From contig VDFB02115093.1 of the NCBI GenBank assembly GCA_007258455.2, forward strand, positions 1-64,000: a stretch of 64,000 nt of DNA, in the 5' to 3' direction. The DNA comes from Sequoia sempervirens (taxonomy: Eukaryota > Streptophyta > Pinopsida > Cupressales > Cupressaceae). A model generated the notes under the pieces. The model did no database searches. It was not told the DNA's origin and was given only the letters and a program-made list of their open reading frames with translations. Below, one piece after another: positions 47,026 through 59,164 of the stretch (position 1 is its first letter; each line of letters opens with the position of its first letter). A program made the position numbers and the translations under genes.

Positions 47026-47707
47026 AATTTGAATGAAAACAAAATATAATAATTTTTTAAAAATTAAAACCTAGCTCTTTTGAATCTTGCACAATGTATA
47101 CATTCATAGAAGAACAGAAAAAAAAAGATGCAAAACAAAGTTTCTGTTTGTAAAACAAAAAAAAAAGAATGAAAAAATGAGAAAAAAATGAGAAAAACAT
47201 ACCTTTTTGCAAAAATAATCTTCAACAATCTTTGTAGCAGCCAATGAACACTTGCAAATCTGTAGGAATGGCAATGCAATCGTTGTAGAAGCTTCAACAA
47301 TCAATATTCAACTCCTTTTGTCAATCCAACAAGTTAAAATAAGAAGTCAGCCTCTTGGAATGAAAATGCTTGTTTGCAAAACAAATGAATGAAAATGAGG
47401 CAGTTTAGGTGTTTAACATGTTTTAGAGGTCACTTTTAGGGTTCCCATGGGCGTGGGTCAAAGTCAAAGGGAAGGAAACATTAAAAAAAAAATCACTTTT
47501 TGCGGCCCAGACGCCCGGGTTCTGCTTGGGTTCGCCTTGGGTTCGCCCAGGTTCTGCTCAAGTTCGGGTTCTTCACCAGCGAACCAAGGCCCAAATGCAA
47601 GGACCCTGGCCGAACCAGCAAAAGGACCGGACCAGGACCCGGACCCAGGGCGAACCCGGACCAGGACCCGGGCCAGAACCTGAAGAACCGGCTACATAGT
47701 ATATATG

Positions 47708-48489
47708 TACTATATATACAAAAAAATAAGAGAAATATACAGAATTGTAAAACTAAATCATTTCATAGTATGATACTTGATCGTTGATCAATGCAAAATG
47801 CCAAAGATAAATATTAAATGCCAATTGATAGTTGAAAAATATTCAAATAAGCCATATCAATGATATCATATACGCCTATGTTCAACTAAAATATGCAACT
47901 TAAATACACCCCTTAAATACACCCCAGATCTTTAAATGAGCATAAATCTAAATGACAATGACTGAAGTCTTAAGCATATAATCCACTGAAAAAACTTCCT
48001 AATTACATTGAGAAATGCCTTCATTCACGAGTATATATGTTATCAATTATAATTGATACTTTATGGAGCCCTGCTACAGCTAAGCTTAAACATAAGGCAT
48101 CATCATATCTCCATTACTTCTGTAATCATCAGGCTTCAAAAAACAGTTGGATGCAAAATAAATCTGTTCTTCAAAATATTCAGAGAAGAGAAGAAAAAAA
48201 ATTAAATAAATACCGAAACAACTAACCAAGGTCCAAAGTAAATAGACGGGAAAATCGATGCACAAAATGAAAGAGAAAAGAAACGAAAACTACTAAAGGT
48301 TGTGCATGTGTGTTTGTGCTGCATTCAGATTGTATTGGATAAGGATCTGATCAACGAAGGCATGAACCATTGAGGCTTTGTTCATTGCCACTGGTGATCA
48401 TCACATATAGCATATCTTCTGCTTTCCTATGGTAAGTGTCCTTGAAGGATAATGTAGTATGCCTATCTATAAACAAATAGTATTAAATC
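47708..48489. other. AT-rich DNA right of hAT-B4, no gene seen
   Basis: Probably the interior of the tentative hAT-B5. No frame or repeat of note was seen apart from short repeats (CCTTAAATACACCCC twice near 47910). Confidence 0.45.
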
Positions 48490-49171
48490 ATATAATCATA
48501 TGAATAATAATTTTAATATTTGACTATGAAAGTGGTGGTGTATTTTTGCTATGTTATTTGACTATTAATATGGTGGTGTATTTTGAACTTAATTACTGCT
48601 GCAAATATGTATATATTTCTGATTTTTATATGTTTTTGTATTAACGAACCCAACCCCCAAAAAAAATTTGCTTGAACCCACGAACCGAACCCTCAAACCT
48701 GAACCCGAACCCAAAACCAAACCAGTAACTTAGGATATCAGGAAGCAAGATGGGCATTGTTGTTGCAGGCATGGCACTACAGATATCAAAGAAAGATATG
48801 GCTCCTGTGGATTGTGGAATAGATGCAAGGCGTATCTCACCAGCTTAATTGTACCTCAACAGGAAGAACAAACATAGGGCAGAGCCTAACTGCACAAGTC
48901 TTGGGTTGTAATGACAACAGTAGCTGAGATGAGTTGAGATTGTAGGAGCTCACAAATCTGCCTTTTATAGAGGAAGGACATTATGAACCTGAAAAATGGT
49001 TATTCAGAGATTTGATGTTAGTTTGCTTTCATAATTAATGCTCCAACAAACAATGCTAAGTTCTAGTCCATTGGTGAGGTGTAGTTCATGATGCTGAAAC
49101 TAAGGAGCACATGCCACAAATGCCATCTCATTTGAGGTTATGCACAACATGGTGTTCACGATGGGGGATTT

Positions 49172-49607
49172 TTACAGAAATGACTCAAAGAAATGAGATT
49201 TTGGGGAATGCAATGATTGCACAATTTGCACAAAATGAAATTATTGAAGAAACTTTCAGGATTTTCAATGAAATGTATCAAGGAATTGTGTTCTCGTGGA
49301 CTACAATGGTTGCTCAATATTCACAAAATGGGTTTGTTAAAAGGCCTTGGAAACTTTCAAGGAAATGCAACTGGCAGGTGTAAAGCCATATTCTACAATC
49401 TTTGCAAGCGTACTCCCTGCTTGTGCTGAGAAGAGAGCTCCGGAACAGCTTATAGATGCCAATAAAACAAAGAGGTTGGAGGAAAACGATCAATTTCTTG
49501 GGATGAAAGTGAGTGACAGCAATGCAAGATGGGTTACACTCAGACAAGGCAGCAGAGCAGAGGAGTTTATTTACAAAGCATGGAGTTGTGTTGAATGGCC
49601 ACTATGA
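49172..49607 (+). pseudogene. Pentatricopeptide-repeat (PPR) gene fragment
   Basis: Reads NEILGNAMIAQFAQNEIIEE then TFRIFNEM, and SWTTMVAQYSQNGF, the alternating PPR helices, then shifts frame near 49345. It continues with ETFKEMQLAGVKPYSTIFAS and VLPACAEKRA, a further repeat. At most about two and a half repeats are visible, and real PPR proteins have ten or more. Land-plant PPR proteins process organelle RNA; this piece cannot. It lies on the strand opposite to PEX1 and is probably a retroposed or duplicated fragment. Confidence 0.8.
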
Positions 49608-51610
49608 GAGGAATCAATTCCAATGCTTACATCAGAAATATTTTCCACATCATTCTTACAGCTAAGTACACTTGTCCCATAATATTACTTCACAAAAATA
49701 GTATTTAATTCTACTTAGAGCTGAAAGGGGGTTTGAGAGGGTAGAGTCATAAGATTATGCTGTTTAGAAAGGCATTATTGGGATTAACCCTTTAAGATTT
49801 AATTATTTCATCTTTTGAATATTTGAACTACCTTGTAAACAAAAGTGGATGGCGATGTTCATTCTTACCTTAAGTGGTTATATGAAATAGGGTGGCACAG
49901 AGTTTTAAATTAAATCTATAGCTGAAAATATATCCTTATATTATAAACAAGGAACATGGTTCACTTAGTAGCTTGACTTGCAGCTGCATGATACTGTAAG
50001 TGAAATTGACTTCTTTTAGTGGCATTAGAACCACATTGTATTGAGCATATTTTAATGTTGTGAAATTTTGGTAATCCACTTCAAATTTGGTAGTAGAGGC
50101 TTTATAAGGCTACATGATGACTATAGCCCTCTTAGTATATAACAATCCTGATATCAGAACTATCAGGTGAACTAAGGGAAGGCTACTATAATTGTACCAA
50201 TTCATTGCATGATTAAATAGGAGGAAACTATTATTTAATTTGATTGTGTTGTTGAGATTGAGTTAAGAGATAGACCATCTGCAATTATGATGTATAGTAT
50301 CTCCTGATATCGTATTGTTGACCACTAAGATCATAGTTAGTTATGAGTGGCAAGTGCAAATATTATATAGTCAGTAAATTAGAATAATATAAGAGTACGG
50401 GATTGCATCATAAAGTAAATGAGACTAGAGAGTTAAGAACATTATTATTCATATTATTGAATGTACATCTTCATACAATGATTTAAAGGATATAGTGTTG
50501 CCCATTTGTCTCAAGATATGACTCGAATATTGATCATACTTTAAGAAAATTTGTTATTATTGTCGTATGTCTTTTGAGGTTCAAGAGGATTTTATGTGGC
50601 CTTGTTGGAGTATGTTAGGTTCCATCCAAGATGAAGTCCTATTTGATTATGATACTTGATTTTATAGAACCATATTGTTGTGGGACCTCATGTCAAACCT
50701 TTTGCATATTTGGTGCATGGTGATGACATTTTGACTACTACTTTATAGGGATATACACTCTTTATCAATGTCATATTTATAGATTGAGTCAAGATTGCCT
50801 AGCAACTCTATGCCCAAAGAGATACATCTTGGATAACATTATTATTGACAAAATCTAGATGGCCCTTATTTTCATGTATAAGAGAACCTTAAGGTGTATA
50901 GATCCTTAGTATATAATGAAGACAAAATAAGTATTATTTTGTTAAGGTGGGTAACATCCTTTTGGTGGAAAAATTATATTACCATTAACTATTTTTGTAG
51001 GGGGTTTCTAGGTAGGAATTTCAAATGTATGTTCCTTGAGAGATTTTGTGAGGAGAACTACATGCAACTTTGATCCCATTTGAAAGTGTGTATGTATGCA
51101 ATCCTTGGGAGAAGGATGCCCCTGTGACCCAAGTCTATAGAGGAGGGTTTGGGAAATAATTCTAGGGTTTAGGGTTGTTCCTAAACTTGTTTGACCTTCC
51201 CTCTTTGATATACTTCATTTGTATGCCAAAAGTTACATTAGATGCCTATGAATGAGTTAGGAAACTTGATAACTTGTATCTAAAAAAGATTGTGTTCCTG
51301 AATAATGTGTTTTCAAATAACAATTTGAATTAATCAAATGGATTTGATTACTTTATAAGTTGGTATTTGTTTATGTGCACATATTGAGTAGAAGTCACCT
51401 CATGTGGATTCAATGTGTTATCTACATGTCAATAATGACCTCAAAACATATAGGACTCTATGTACAAGCTCAAAGATCACTTGATTATAACATATATCTA
51501 GGTCCACTTGAATAGTATTGTGAACCCCTATGATCTGTGGATTATGTGTTTTTGGCTCTAAGATGACCCCACATATCAAAACCGAGTTTAATGTAGGAGC
51601 AATTAGTGGG
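49608..51610. other. No gene recognised
   Basis: Long AT-rich stretch without frames over 60 codons or visible repeats. Probably decayed repeat DNA. Confidence 0.5.
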
Positions 51611-51870
51611 CTATCACCATTACCATGTAGGTGATGGATGCTTGGAGCTATCCACTATATCTTGAAGATTAGCAAGCTTACACCAACATGGAGGTGACAA
51701 TGCCAAGAGCTATCAATGTTATGATACGAGAGAGGTTACTTGGTTGTCACCGGTACCGTGTAGGTGACGGATGCTTGGAGCTATTTCTCGTATCTTTAGG
51801 TCTAGCCGATTGTCGCTAGTAGCATGAAGGTGACCGACGCTAGGAGCTACCCCTGTTGTGAAAGGGTTAG
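51611..51870. repeat. Degenerate tandem repeat, four units of about 65 bp
   Basis: Units start near 51611, 51675, 51742 and 51808. Each carries a form of CATGTAGGTGACGGATGCTTGGAGCTAT, with the second the most changed. Confidence 0.75.
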
Positions 51871-52595
51871 TCAACATATCCCCAAGGCCACGTGATGTTA
51901 TATGTAGTACTACCCCCTTCTAGGTTGGACGAACTTGTTGCTACAAACCTAAGAGCGATAGACATTTGAATCTAATGACGCAATGGTTCAATGGGTTGTA
52001 GGAATCTTATTAATGGCCTTATGTGGTGTTTTGTTACACTTAATCCTTATTTGGTGATGATTGCAGGTAGAATGGGATACTTTCCCATCATCACAACTGG
52101 TGTAGAGGACTAGGGAAAAGGATGGGACTCAGTGTAGTATGGAGTGCACTAACATTCCTTTATAGCTAGAATGCAATAAAAGGGTAGGTGTTAGTGAACC
52201 AAGTAATGTGAAGATGCATGCAAATGTGTCACATCCGCTTCCTATTGCTAGTTGGTCATTGCATATGTGTTAGTCACTCACTATGTGTTTGTGTAAATGG
52301 CCTCTAGTATTGTGCACATTGTTATTCTTATCCTTGCCAGTGATGACATCAAGTAGTATGGGATGCCTGATTGTCATTATAGATGGTGGTGGATTGGGAA
52401 AAGGATAGGACCCACGATGAAGTATAGGATGCATTGGCATTCCTTTTCTAAAGGGGATCTACTTAGAGGCTATAATGTTCCTTCTCAAGCATGATTTGAC
52501 TATGGACAATTAGCCTATTTTTTGAGTTTTCACATAGACTAATTGGTAAGGGAGAACTCCAAAGATCTTGGAGAGCACAAGTTCAGTTTAATAGT
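51871..52595. other. No gene; one pair of direct repeats
   Basis: Similar blocks around GGAAAAGGAT(G/A)GGAC...GAGTGCACTAACATTCCTTT lie at about 52115-52165 and 52395-52445. Nothing else is recognised. Confidence 0.45.
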
Positions 52596-53505
52596 GTTTT
52601 TGTCTAAGTTACCAGTTCGCCCCCCTCGACCAGTCGATACAGGTCTCATTTGACTCATGTCTGGGTCCGGATTCGGCTCAAAAGGGGTACGAACTGGGTT
52701 CAAGAATCTTCCTGTGGGTTTCTGTGGGATGGTCTCAGGCGAATTTGTGACGAATTATAACGTTTTTCTCTGCTATCGTGAACAAATTTCCTCTGTAAAT
52801 CTCCCATATTTTGCAAACTAGCATTTCTACTTCTCTGTAGATTCAAAGATGATGTTTCGGGATGAATGAATGGGGTCAAAACTTCTTTGCGCCTATCACC
52901 TCTACTAGTGGCTAAGCCACAATGCAGAATTAAATAATAGACAATCCATGATAGTTTTATCATATCTTTATTAACGTTTCAGATTTTCTCGCTAGCATAA
53001 ATTCAGATCAAAATTCACACGTAAGTGAAACTCAACACCTACTGCTCATATATGTTGTCCTTCGATCTCAGATATTCCTCTTTCATTCCTATTTATTTTG
53101 AGAGCTGAAGGTTGTAATATTAATTGAGCAGGCTTTCAGTTTTTACAGAGAACTAAATATTACATAGTCAAGGAACAAGTGCATGTAGGGTCGTGGTTAT
53201 GAATAAAATCACTAAAGAGAAGCCATAAATTTTGTTCGTTGTAAGATTATACAAAAAGCACCCAAAAGAAATTATAAATATTAGATTAATAATAAAAAAT
53301 TTAATAGTTGTGTTATAATTAATTTTTAAAATTAATAATATATATTATTTACTAAAATTATTTTTTTATAATTTTATTACTATATTATATTATATATTAA
53401 CTTTATTACTTACTAATAATTTAATATTAACTTTCTTTTATAATTTTATTGTGATATTATAATATTATACATTATTTTTTATTAATATATTATAAGCTAA
53501 TGAAT

Positions 53506-55185
53506 GTATTTTTAAATAGTCATTTAATAGTTTTCAAGAAATGAAGCCGTTTGAGCCAACTGGTGCTAGGGCTGCAACGGCTCTATTCTCACAGTGCCGC
53601 AGGAGTGAGGTTGGGGGTTTTGCGCAGAAGTCTTCAAGGCGGCAATCGAAGGAAAGCTCAGGAGGCGGGGGCCGCAAGGATGAGACGGGGTCCAGGGAGG
53701 ACGCAGGGGAATGCCGGGTAGATGGTGTGAAAGCGCATGGGGTGCCTCAGCACCAGGCAACGGGTAAGTTTAGTGAAGAGGTTAAGGAAAATAAACCGTC
53801 GATCTCTCTACAGGAAGAGATTGAGGAAGTTATTCATAATGTTCAAGTGTTTTCTAATTTAGGCTTGATAGGAAGATTCAGGGGTTTTTGGCCTCGTTTA
53901 TGTGATTTAAATAAATGGATATTTGAGCACTGGGAACCCATTGTAGATGGTTGTATCCAAATCTACCCAGCTGCCAGAGGTTTTTTCATTATGGTTTTTG
54001 AAACTGTGGCTGATAGAAACAAAATTCTGTGTGATTTCTTTTGGAGCTGAGAGGAGAAATTTGCTCTATCCTTGAAGCCCTGGCATCCGGCTTTCAACCC
54101 TGCAACGGAGACTTTTGATAAAGTCCCTCTATGGGTAAGACTCCCAAACTTACCTCTCCATTTTTGGTTTGAGTCTTGTTTAGAGGCCATAGGAAATTCT
54201 CTAGGAGATTTTTTGATGATTGATGAGGGCTCTTCAAATCTTTTGCACTCCACTTATGCTCAGATTTTGGTGGAGATGGAAGGATCAAAGACACTTCCAG
54301 AAGAGGTTTCAATTAAAACCTCCAAAGGATGTTGGGTACAGCCCTTGAATTATGAAGGGGTACCATTCCGTTGCAGGAGATGCTTCCAAACTAGCCATAT
54401 TGCTGCACATTGTGCAAAACCCAGATGGACTAAACCAGCTACTTGGTGGCAAGATGTCTCACGTAGGCATTATGCAGTTGAAAAGCAAGGTGGCAGCATG
54501 GAACAGCAGGCTAAGGATACTTCTGAGGCGATGGGAAAATCTGATTTGCCTCAATCAAACAGGGGTTCAAATCCGTTGGGGGGGACAGGTCTAGCTAAGG
54601 TGCCCAACACGAAAGATGTTGATGAAGGAAAAGCTATTGAAGGGAAAGCAACTGAAACTCATCATGGAGCTAAAACCCTGGAATGTAGGGAGAAATCAGG
54701 CCTGGCGAAGATGAAGGAAAAAGGGGTAAGTAGTGGAGGAGGAAGGGCGGAATGAGCAACCAATGGAGGAAGAATCATGGATGCAACATGAAGCATCTGA
54801 GGCTTGGCAGAAGGAGGAGGCAAAAATGGCAAAAGATGGGCTTGCAGCGAAGGAAAGGGACTGGTAGAAGAAGGCTGCAAAGGTGGAGGATGGATGGCAA
54901 GTCGTCAAGGGGAGGAAAGACAAAAAAATTCAAAAGGAAAAGCTTTGCTATGGTCCTCCGATCTCAAACCAAGGGATGGCCAAGTTGCGGATCAAAATTG
55001 TAGACTTGTTAAAAGATTTTGTTTCAGAGTCTTATGGCTGTAATTGTAACTCTATGGTGTATGTTGTTATGGTGTGGAGTCCTTCGTTTGTTTCTCTTTC
55101 TGGTGAGAGCCAGGAGAATATGCTATAATCTCTTTTTTAAATTAAATAAAATAAACAATTATCACCAATCAAAATATATATATAT
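53506..55185 (+). mobile_element. LINE (L1-type) copy with ORF1 only
   Basis: A 21-bp direct repeat, ATATATTATAAGCTAATGAA plus T (53485-53505) and its copy at 55186-55206 with one change, flanks the segment. This fits a LINE target-site duplication. It contains a broken ORF1 and ends in an A/T-rich tail. No endonuclease-RT ORF2 follows, so the copy is internally deleted or an ORF1-only derivative. The surroundings are AT-rich, so some of the flanking match could be chance. Confidence 0.65.
53541..55128 (+). pseudogene. LINE ORF1: DUF4283 and CCHC zinc knuckle (broken)
   Basis: Starts MKPFEPTGARAATALFSQ and a basic, low-complexity N-terminus. The DUF4283 RNA-binding domain follows (about codons 95-240; LIGRFRGFWP, YPAARGFFIMVF, VPLWVRLPNLPLHFW). 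A zinc knuckle CRRCFQTSHIAAHC then matches C-x2-C-x5-H-x4-C, one residue longer than usual. An in-frame TGA at 54048-54050 splits DUF4283. A frame change near 54740 and a stop near 54866 break the charged C-terminal part, which ends with DGWQVVKGRKDKK. ORF1 coats LINE RNA. Confidence 0.85.
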
Positions 55186-55231
55186 ATATATTATAAGCTA
55201 ATAAATATTATTATACATTAAAAATATATAT

Positions 55232-56807
55232 TGTTGAATGCACAAGACAACTGAGATGGCGAATGAATCAGTTGTACCTTAAAACTTCAAAACTCTCATA
55301 CACATTCAGATCCACATTAATACAATTAACCCTTAATCTGTTATAATGATTTAGCATGAAAGGAAAATAACAAAAACTGAAACAAATCAACACCATGCAC
55401 AAGAGAACACCAGATTTACGTGGAAAACCCAAGATTGGAAAAACCACGTTGTGGATTAGCTCACAATATAAAGTAATATCAATACCGAATACAATAGGGC
55501 TCACTGCCAAAGGCTCACTACCAGAATAGAAAAGAAGATAGAGAAGAATGTTACACAGAGAAATCCATCTCAATGCAACAGAGAAATCCACCACAATATC
55601 ACCAACACCTTCGCAATATAACTAAAGAATTGTAGACACCTTCTGCTCACTGCATCCAACAATCTAACACATGAAAGCTCGCATTGCACTTCTCAAATTC
55701 GCACACTAACACTTTGCAATTCGCATCATTCGTATCATACTTGCCTATCTTCGTATCCCTCAACACCTCAATTCATATTTATATCATCTTCAACCTTGAA
55801 ACCATTCTCCAAGGTCAGCTATGCACCTCAACCGTGCAAATTCAAATTAGGTCGGCACAAAAACACTTTCCTGGTGGATAGAAGTGAAAGCGGACCACAC
55901 CACTCCTTAACTAGGACCCGAATCTATAACACCGCACTACAACACAGTTCTACGAATAATAAACATCCACCACAATTAGTGTAAACACCAAGGTTGGTAG
56001 TTATTAGTGTAAACACCATTAAACTTTTAAGCGCATGCATCCTTTGATCCAATAACAATTCGCGGAAAATGTCACTTGAACACAACCTGGAATATTCCAT
56101 AAGCACCCTGAATATCCAACAAACCCCTTCACAACAACTTTCACCAGAGGAATGTACACACCCAGTACACTCAAACAACTTTGCCATACACTGTAACTTG
56201 AGAAACCGACTTTTGAAGCACCAAACCTTGAACAACTTCGACTGAAGAAAGATACCAACACTATCAGCATGCCTTCAGATCCGCAGGACCTAAAACCAAA
56301 CTGCAGAGAAATGCAGAGCAAAAACATTTCTCCCAGAAACCTTTGCAATACACCATTCACACACTACTGAACACAACTTCTTCTACACAACGATTTAGCA
56401 CACCAAATTCTAAATACAACACCTCTAAACAAATAAGATCAACATATCTAAAACACATAGGCAAATCTTCAACCTAGAAGAAATGCGAAGCAACACCAAG
56501 ACATTACTCTTCAATCCAAAACAACACTGCAACCCAATGTTTCCTCTTTTTATCAAATTTTCTCAAAAGCACTTGGAAACCAAGCACCAGAAACACATCC
56601 TCATCATCTTCACCACTTCCTCAACCATAGACAGGAGCTTATCAAAGCAACACTGGAGGTTGACACCAATAGCTTACTAATGACAACAAAATGCAACTAA
56701 TCAAAGCACCACGTACTCTTGCAACAATCTTCTTCTCATACAATTGACACTAATGACAACACAAGTTTGTTGACATCAATGATAAAACCAACTGCTTACT
56801 TGCAACA
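55232..56807 (-). repeat. Copia-2 3' LTR (1576 bp, full)
   Basis: Plus-strand ends are TGTTGAATGC and CTTGCAACA. Contains the phrase ACGTGGAAAACCCAAGATTGG of Copia LTRs within the 55245-55488 block that the other LTR lacks. Confidence 0.95.
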
Positions 56808-56818
56808 ATCTCCCCCTT
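56808..56818 (-). other. Copia-2 polypurine tract
   Basis: The minus strand reads CAAAGGGGGAGAT directly before the LTR. Several similar tracts (near 56900, 56965, 57045, 57170 and 57265) lie between it and RNase H. Confidence 0.8.
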
Positions 56819-57430
56819 TGTCATTAATGGCAACACATGATGTGAAAAACCATCAAAGACACAACAACTCTACTCCATACCTATTTCTTTTTCTCTTTTC
56901 TCCCCCTTTCACAACATACCTATTACTTTCCCCCAATTTATCTTTTTCATACGTCACAATCTCCCCCTTTGTACATGATTCTCTTTTCCTTGCATTTTCA
57001 TATTACTCTCTCCCTCTTAACGGTCTTCTTTTTCACAACTCTCTCTCCCCCTTAGACATCAATGGAAAAGGACAAAAGATTTATATCACTTATGTTTCTC
57101 CTTTGACATCAGTCAACCTTCTAACAACTGCTTTGGAACTTCTATTCCTTTACTGCTCAGTATACTCCCCCTTAGGAGCACACACCATACTGCACTAATC
57201 AGCAACCACCACATAATGACAACACACACTCCTCCTCACTGCAACAACCAACAATGTCACTACCTACTCCCCCTGAGAGGTAGCCACCAACATCAGTCCA
57301 GACAAAAGAATGAATCTTGAAATCCACTGGACTGATGCATCTAGTTCAAAGGAGGGGCAATGAACCCCAACTTCTCCCGGAGATACTCAAATGTATCCTT
57401 AGGAAGAGCCTTAGTGAATATATCAGCAAC
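56819..57430 (-). other. Copia-2 region between RNase H and 3' LTR
   Basis: The RNase H end motif (FTKALPKDTFEYL-type, about 57370-57410) is still readable beyond the stop at 57431. Beyond it lies pyrimidine-rich DNA (plus strand) with repeated CTCCCCCTT words and no gene. Confidence 0.6.
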
Positions 57431-58111
57431 CTAATCATTTGTAAGCACATACTCAAACTTTACTTCATTCTCTACAACCTTCTCTCTCAGAAAGTGATAC
57501 TGGATTGAGATATATTTTGTCCTTGAATGCATTACCGGATTCTTTGAAATATTGATAGCACTTGTATTGTCACAAAAGATAAAAATTGGTTCATCATATA
57601 CCACCCTAATATCCTTTAATGTTTGTCTCATCCACAACACTTGTGTACAGCAGGATGCTACTGCAATGTATTCTACCTCTGCAGTACATAAAGATATTGA
57701 ATCTTGTTTCTTGCTTAGCCATGACACCAATGTGCATCCAAGAAAGAATGCACCACTACTTGTACTTTTCCTGACATCCACACAACCAGCCCAATCTACA
57801 TCTGTGTAAGCACTCAAAGTAAAATCAGTATCCTTTGGATACCACAAGCCATGATCTAGAGTGCCCTTCAAGTATCCAAATATCCTTTTCACTGTTGCAA
57901 CATGTGACTCTCTAGGATCTTGAATTCTAGCCACAAGACAAACTGCAAGCATGATATCCGGTCTAATAGCAGTTAGATATAGCAGTCCACCAATCATTGA
58001 TCTGTACTTGCTCTTACCAGCCTTAGGAGATTCATCATTCTTGCTTAGCTTGCAACCAATAACCATAGGAGTACATACCGGTTTAGAATCTTCTATTCCA
58101 AACTTCTTCAA
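57431..58111 (-). pseudogene. Copia-2 RNase H and RT C-terminus
   Basis: Open for 226 codons: CTPMVIGCKLSKNDESPKAG, RSMIGGLLYL, then RNase H with AYTDVDWAGC (Asp), CTAEVEYIA (Glu) and IFCDNTSAIN (Asp), then HFLREKVVENEVKFEYV. It ends at a TAG where the family reads on into the VADIFTK motif, so the last ~30 residues are cut. Catalytic residues are kept. Confidence 0.9.
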
Positions 58112-58159
58112 GATTTCCTTGACATACTTTGATTGTGAAATGAAAATACCTTTGCCTAT

Positions 58160-58800
58160 CTAATTTATTTGTAATCCAAGGAAAAAAATCATCTCCTCAA
58201 ACATAGACATTTCAAACTCTTTATGCATTTCCTCTGCAAACTTCTTACACATAGCTTCATTGCCTCCAAAAATTACGTCATCAACATATACAACCACAAT
58301 CAAGATTTTATCTTTTTCAACTTTAAAGTAAAGATTGCTATCTGCGGTACCTTTATTGAATCCTTGTTGTATCAAATACCTATCCAACCTTGCATACCAA
58401 GCTCTAGGAGCTTTCTTCAATCCATACAATGCCTTCTTCAATCTGCAAACCATATCCAGTTTGTCTGATAACTGAAATCCTTCTGGTTGTTCTATGTATA
58501 CCTCTTCTTCCAATTCTCCATTCAAGAAAGCAAACTTCACATCCATCTAATAAACTTTGAAATCCTTGTGCTGCAAAAGCCAAAAGCATCCCGATAACTT
58601 GCATTCTTGCCACTGGAGCAACCTCAAAACCTATTCCTTCAACTTGTGAGTAGCCTTTGCACACAAGCCTTGCCTTGTTTCTTACCACTTCTCCATTCTC
58701 ATTTAGTTTGTTTCTAAACACCCACTTAGTTCCAATTACATTTTTGTTTGTTGGTCTTGGGCAAGTTCCCAAGTCTGATTCTTCTCAATCTACAACAGCT
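58160..58800 (-). pseudogene. Copia-2 reverse transcriptase (stop and frameshift)
   Basis: Two frames together make RVT_2. 58772-58560 gives [20 protein letters not shown] and [15 protein letters not shown]. 58546-58160 gives [32 protein letters not shown] and YVDD (58277-58288) followed by [10 protein letters not shown] frame change near 58560 and a stop at 58549 separate them, and another stop (58159) precedes RNase H. Confidence 0.92.
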
Positions 58801-59164
58801 CTTCTTCCATAGCCTTGATCCAATGTTCATCTTTGCATGCCTTAATCACTGTTTTACGTTCAACTTCAGAAAGTAAACATAGATTTACCTGTTCTTCAGT
58901 AGCTTTTCTTCTTGTTAATACACCTTTGTTCTTATCTCCAATGATTTGATCTTCAGAATGATTCTTCTACACATACTTAAGAGTTTTAGGAGTCTTTTCC
59001 GGAGCTTCTTCCTCTTCAATCTGCACTTCTCTTTCTTTTTCTTCTTCTCTATAAGAGGACTCATCTTATTCATATCCATTTATCATCATTGAATTCTTCT
59101 GTAAATCTTCATCGACCTTGACACTTGCACTCTCAACAATCTTTCTCAATCTCTTGTTGTAGCA

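Larger units (their letters stand above)
42303..47699 (-). mobile_element. hAT-B4 DNA transposon
   Basis: A perfect 8-bp duplication TATATATG flanks it (42295-42302 and 47700-47707). The inverted ends are CTAAGTAGCGGTTC and (reverse) CTATGTAGCCGGTTC. Subterminal DNA is rich in GGGTTCG-like words. The transposase lies on the minus strand and is split by solo LTR 2. Without that LTR the element is about 3.47 kb. Confidence 0.95.
42177..48733. mobile_element. Possible hAT-B5, non-autonomous host of hAT-B4
   Basis: The left terminus CTAAGTTACCGGTTCGGGTT starts at 42177. The inverted counterpart (reverse CTAAGTTACTGGTTTGG) ends at 48733, and its last 244 bp match the end of hAT-B3. Removing hAT-B4 leaves about 1.15 kb with no coding capacity. 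The flanking 8-mers CTGGAGAG and GATATCAG do not match, so the pairing of the two ends is uncertain. Confidence 0.5.

Noticed and set aside
42169..48741. An 8-bp duplication for hAT-B5
   Set aside because: CTGGAGAG and GATATCAG do not match, so the ends were not called a proven pair.
56719..57198. Plus-strand frame of 159 codons
   Set aside because: It covers the Copia-2 LTR border and polypurine tracts in antisense and has no domain features.
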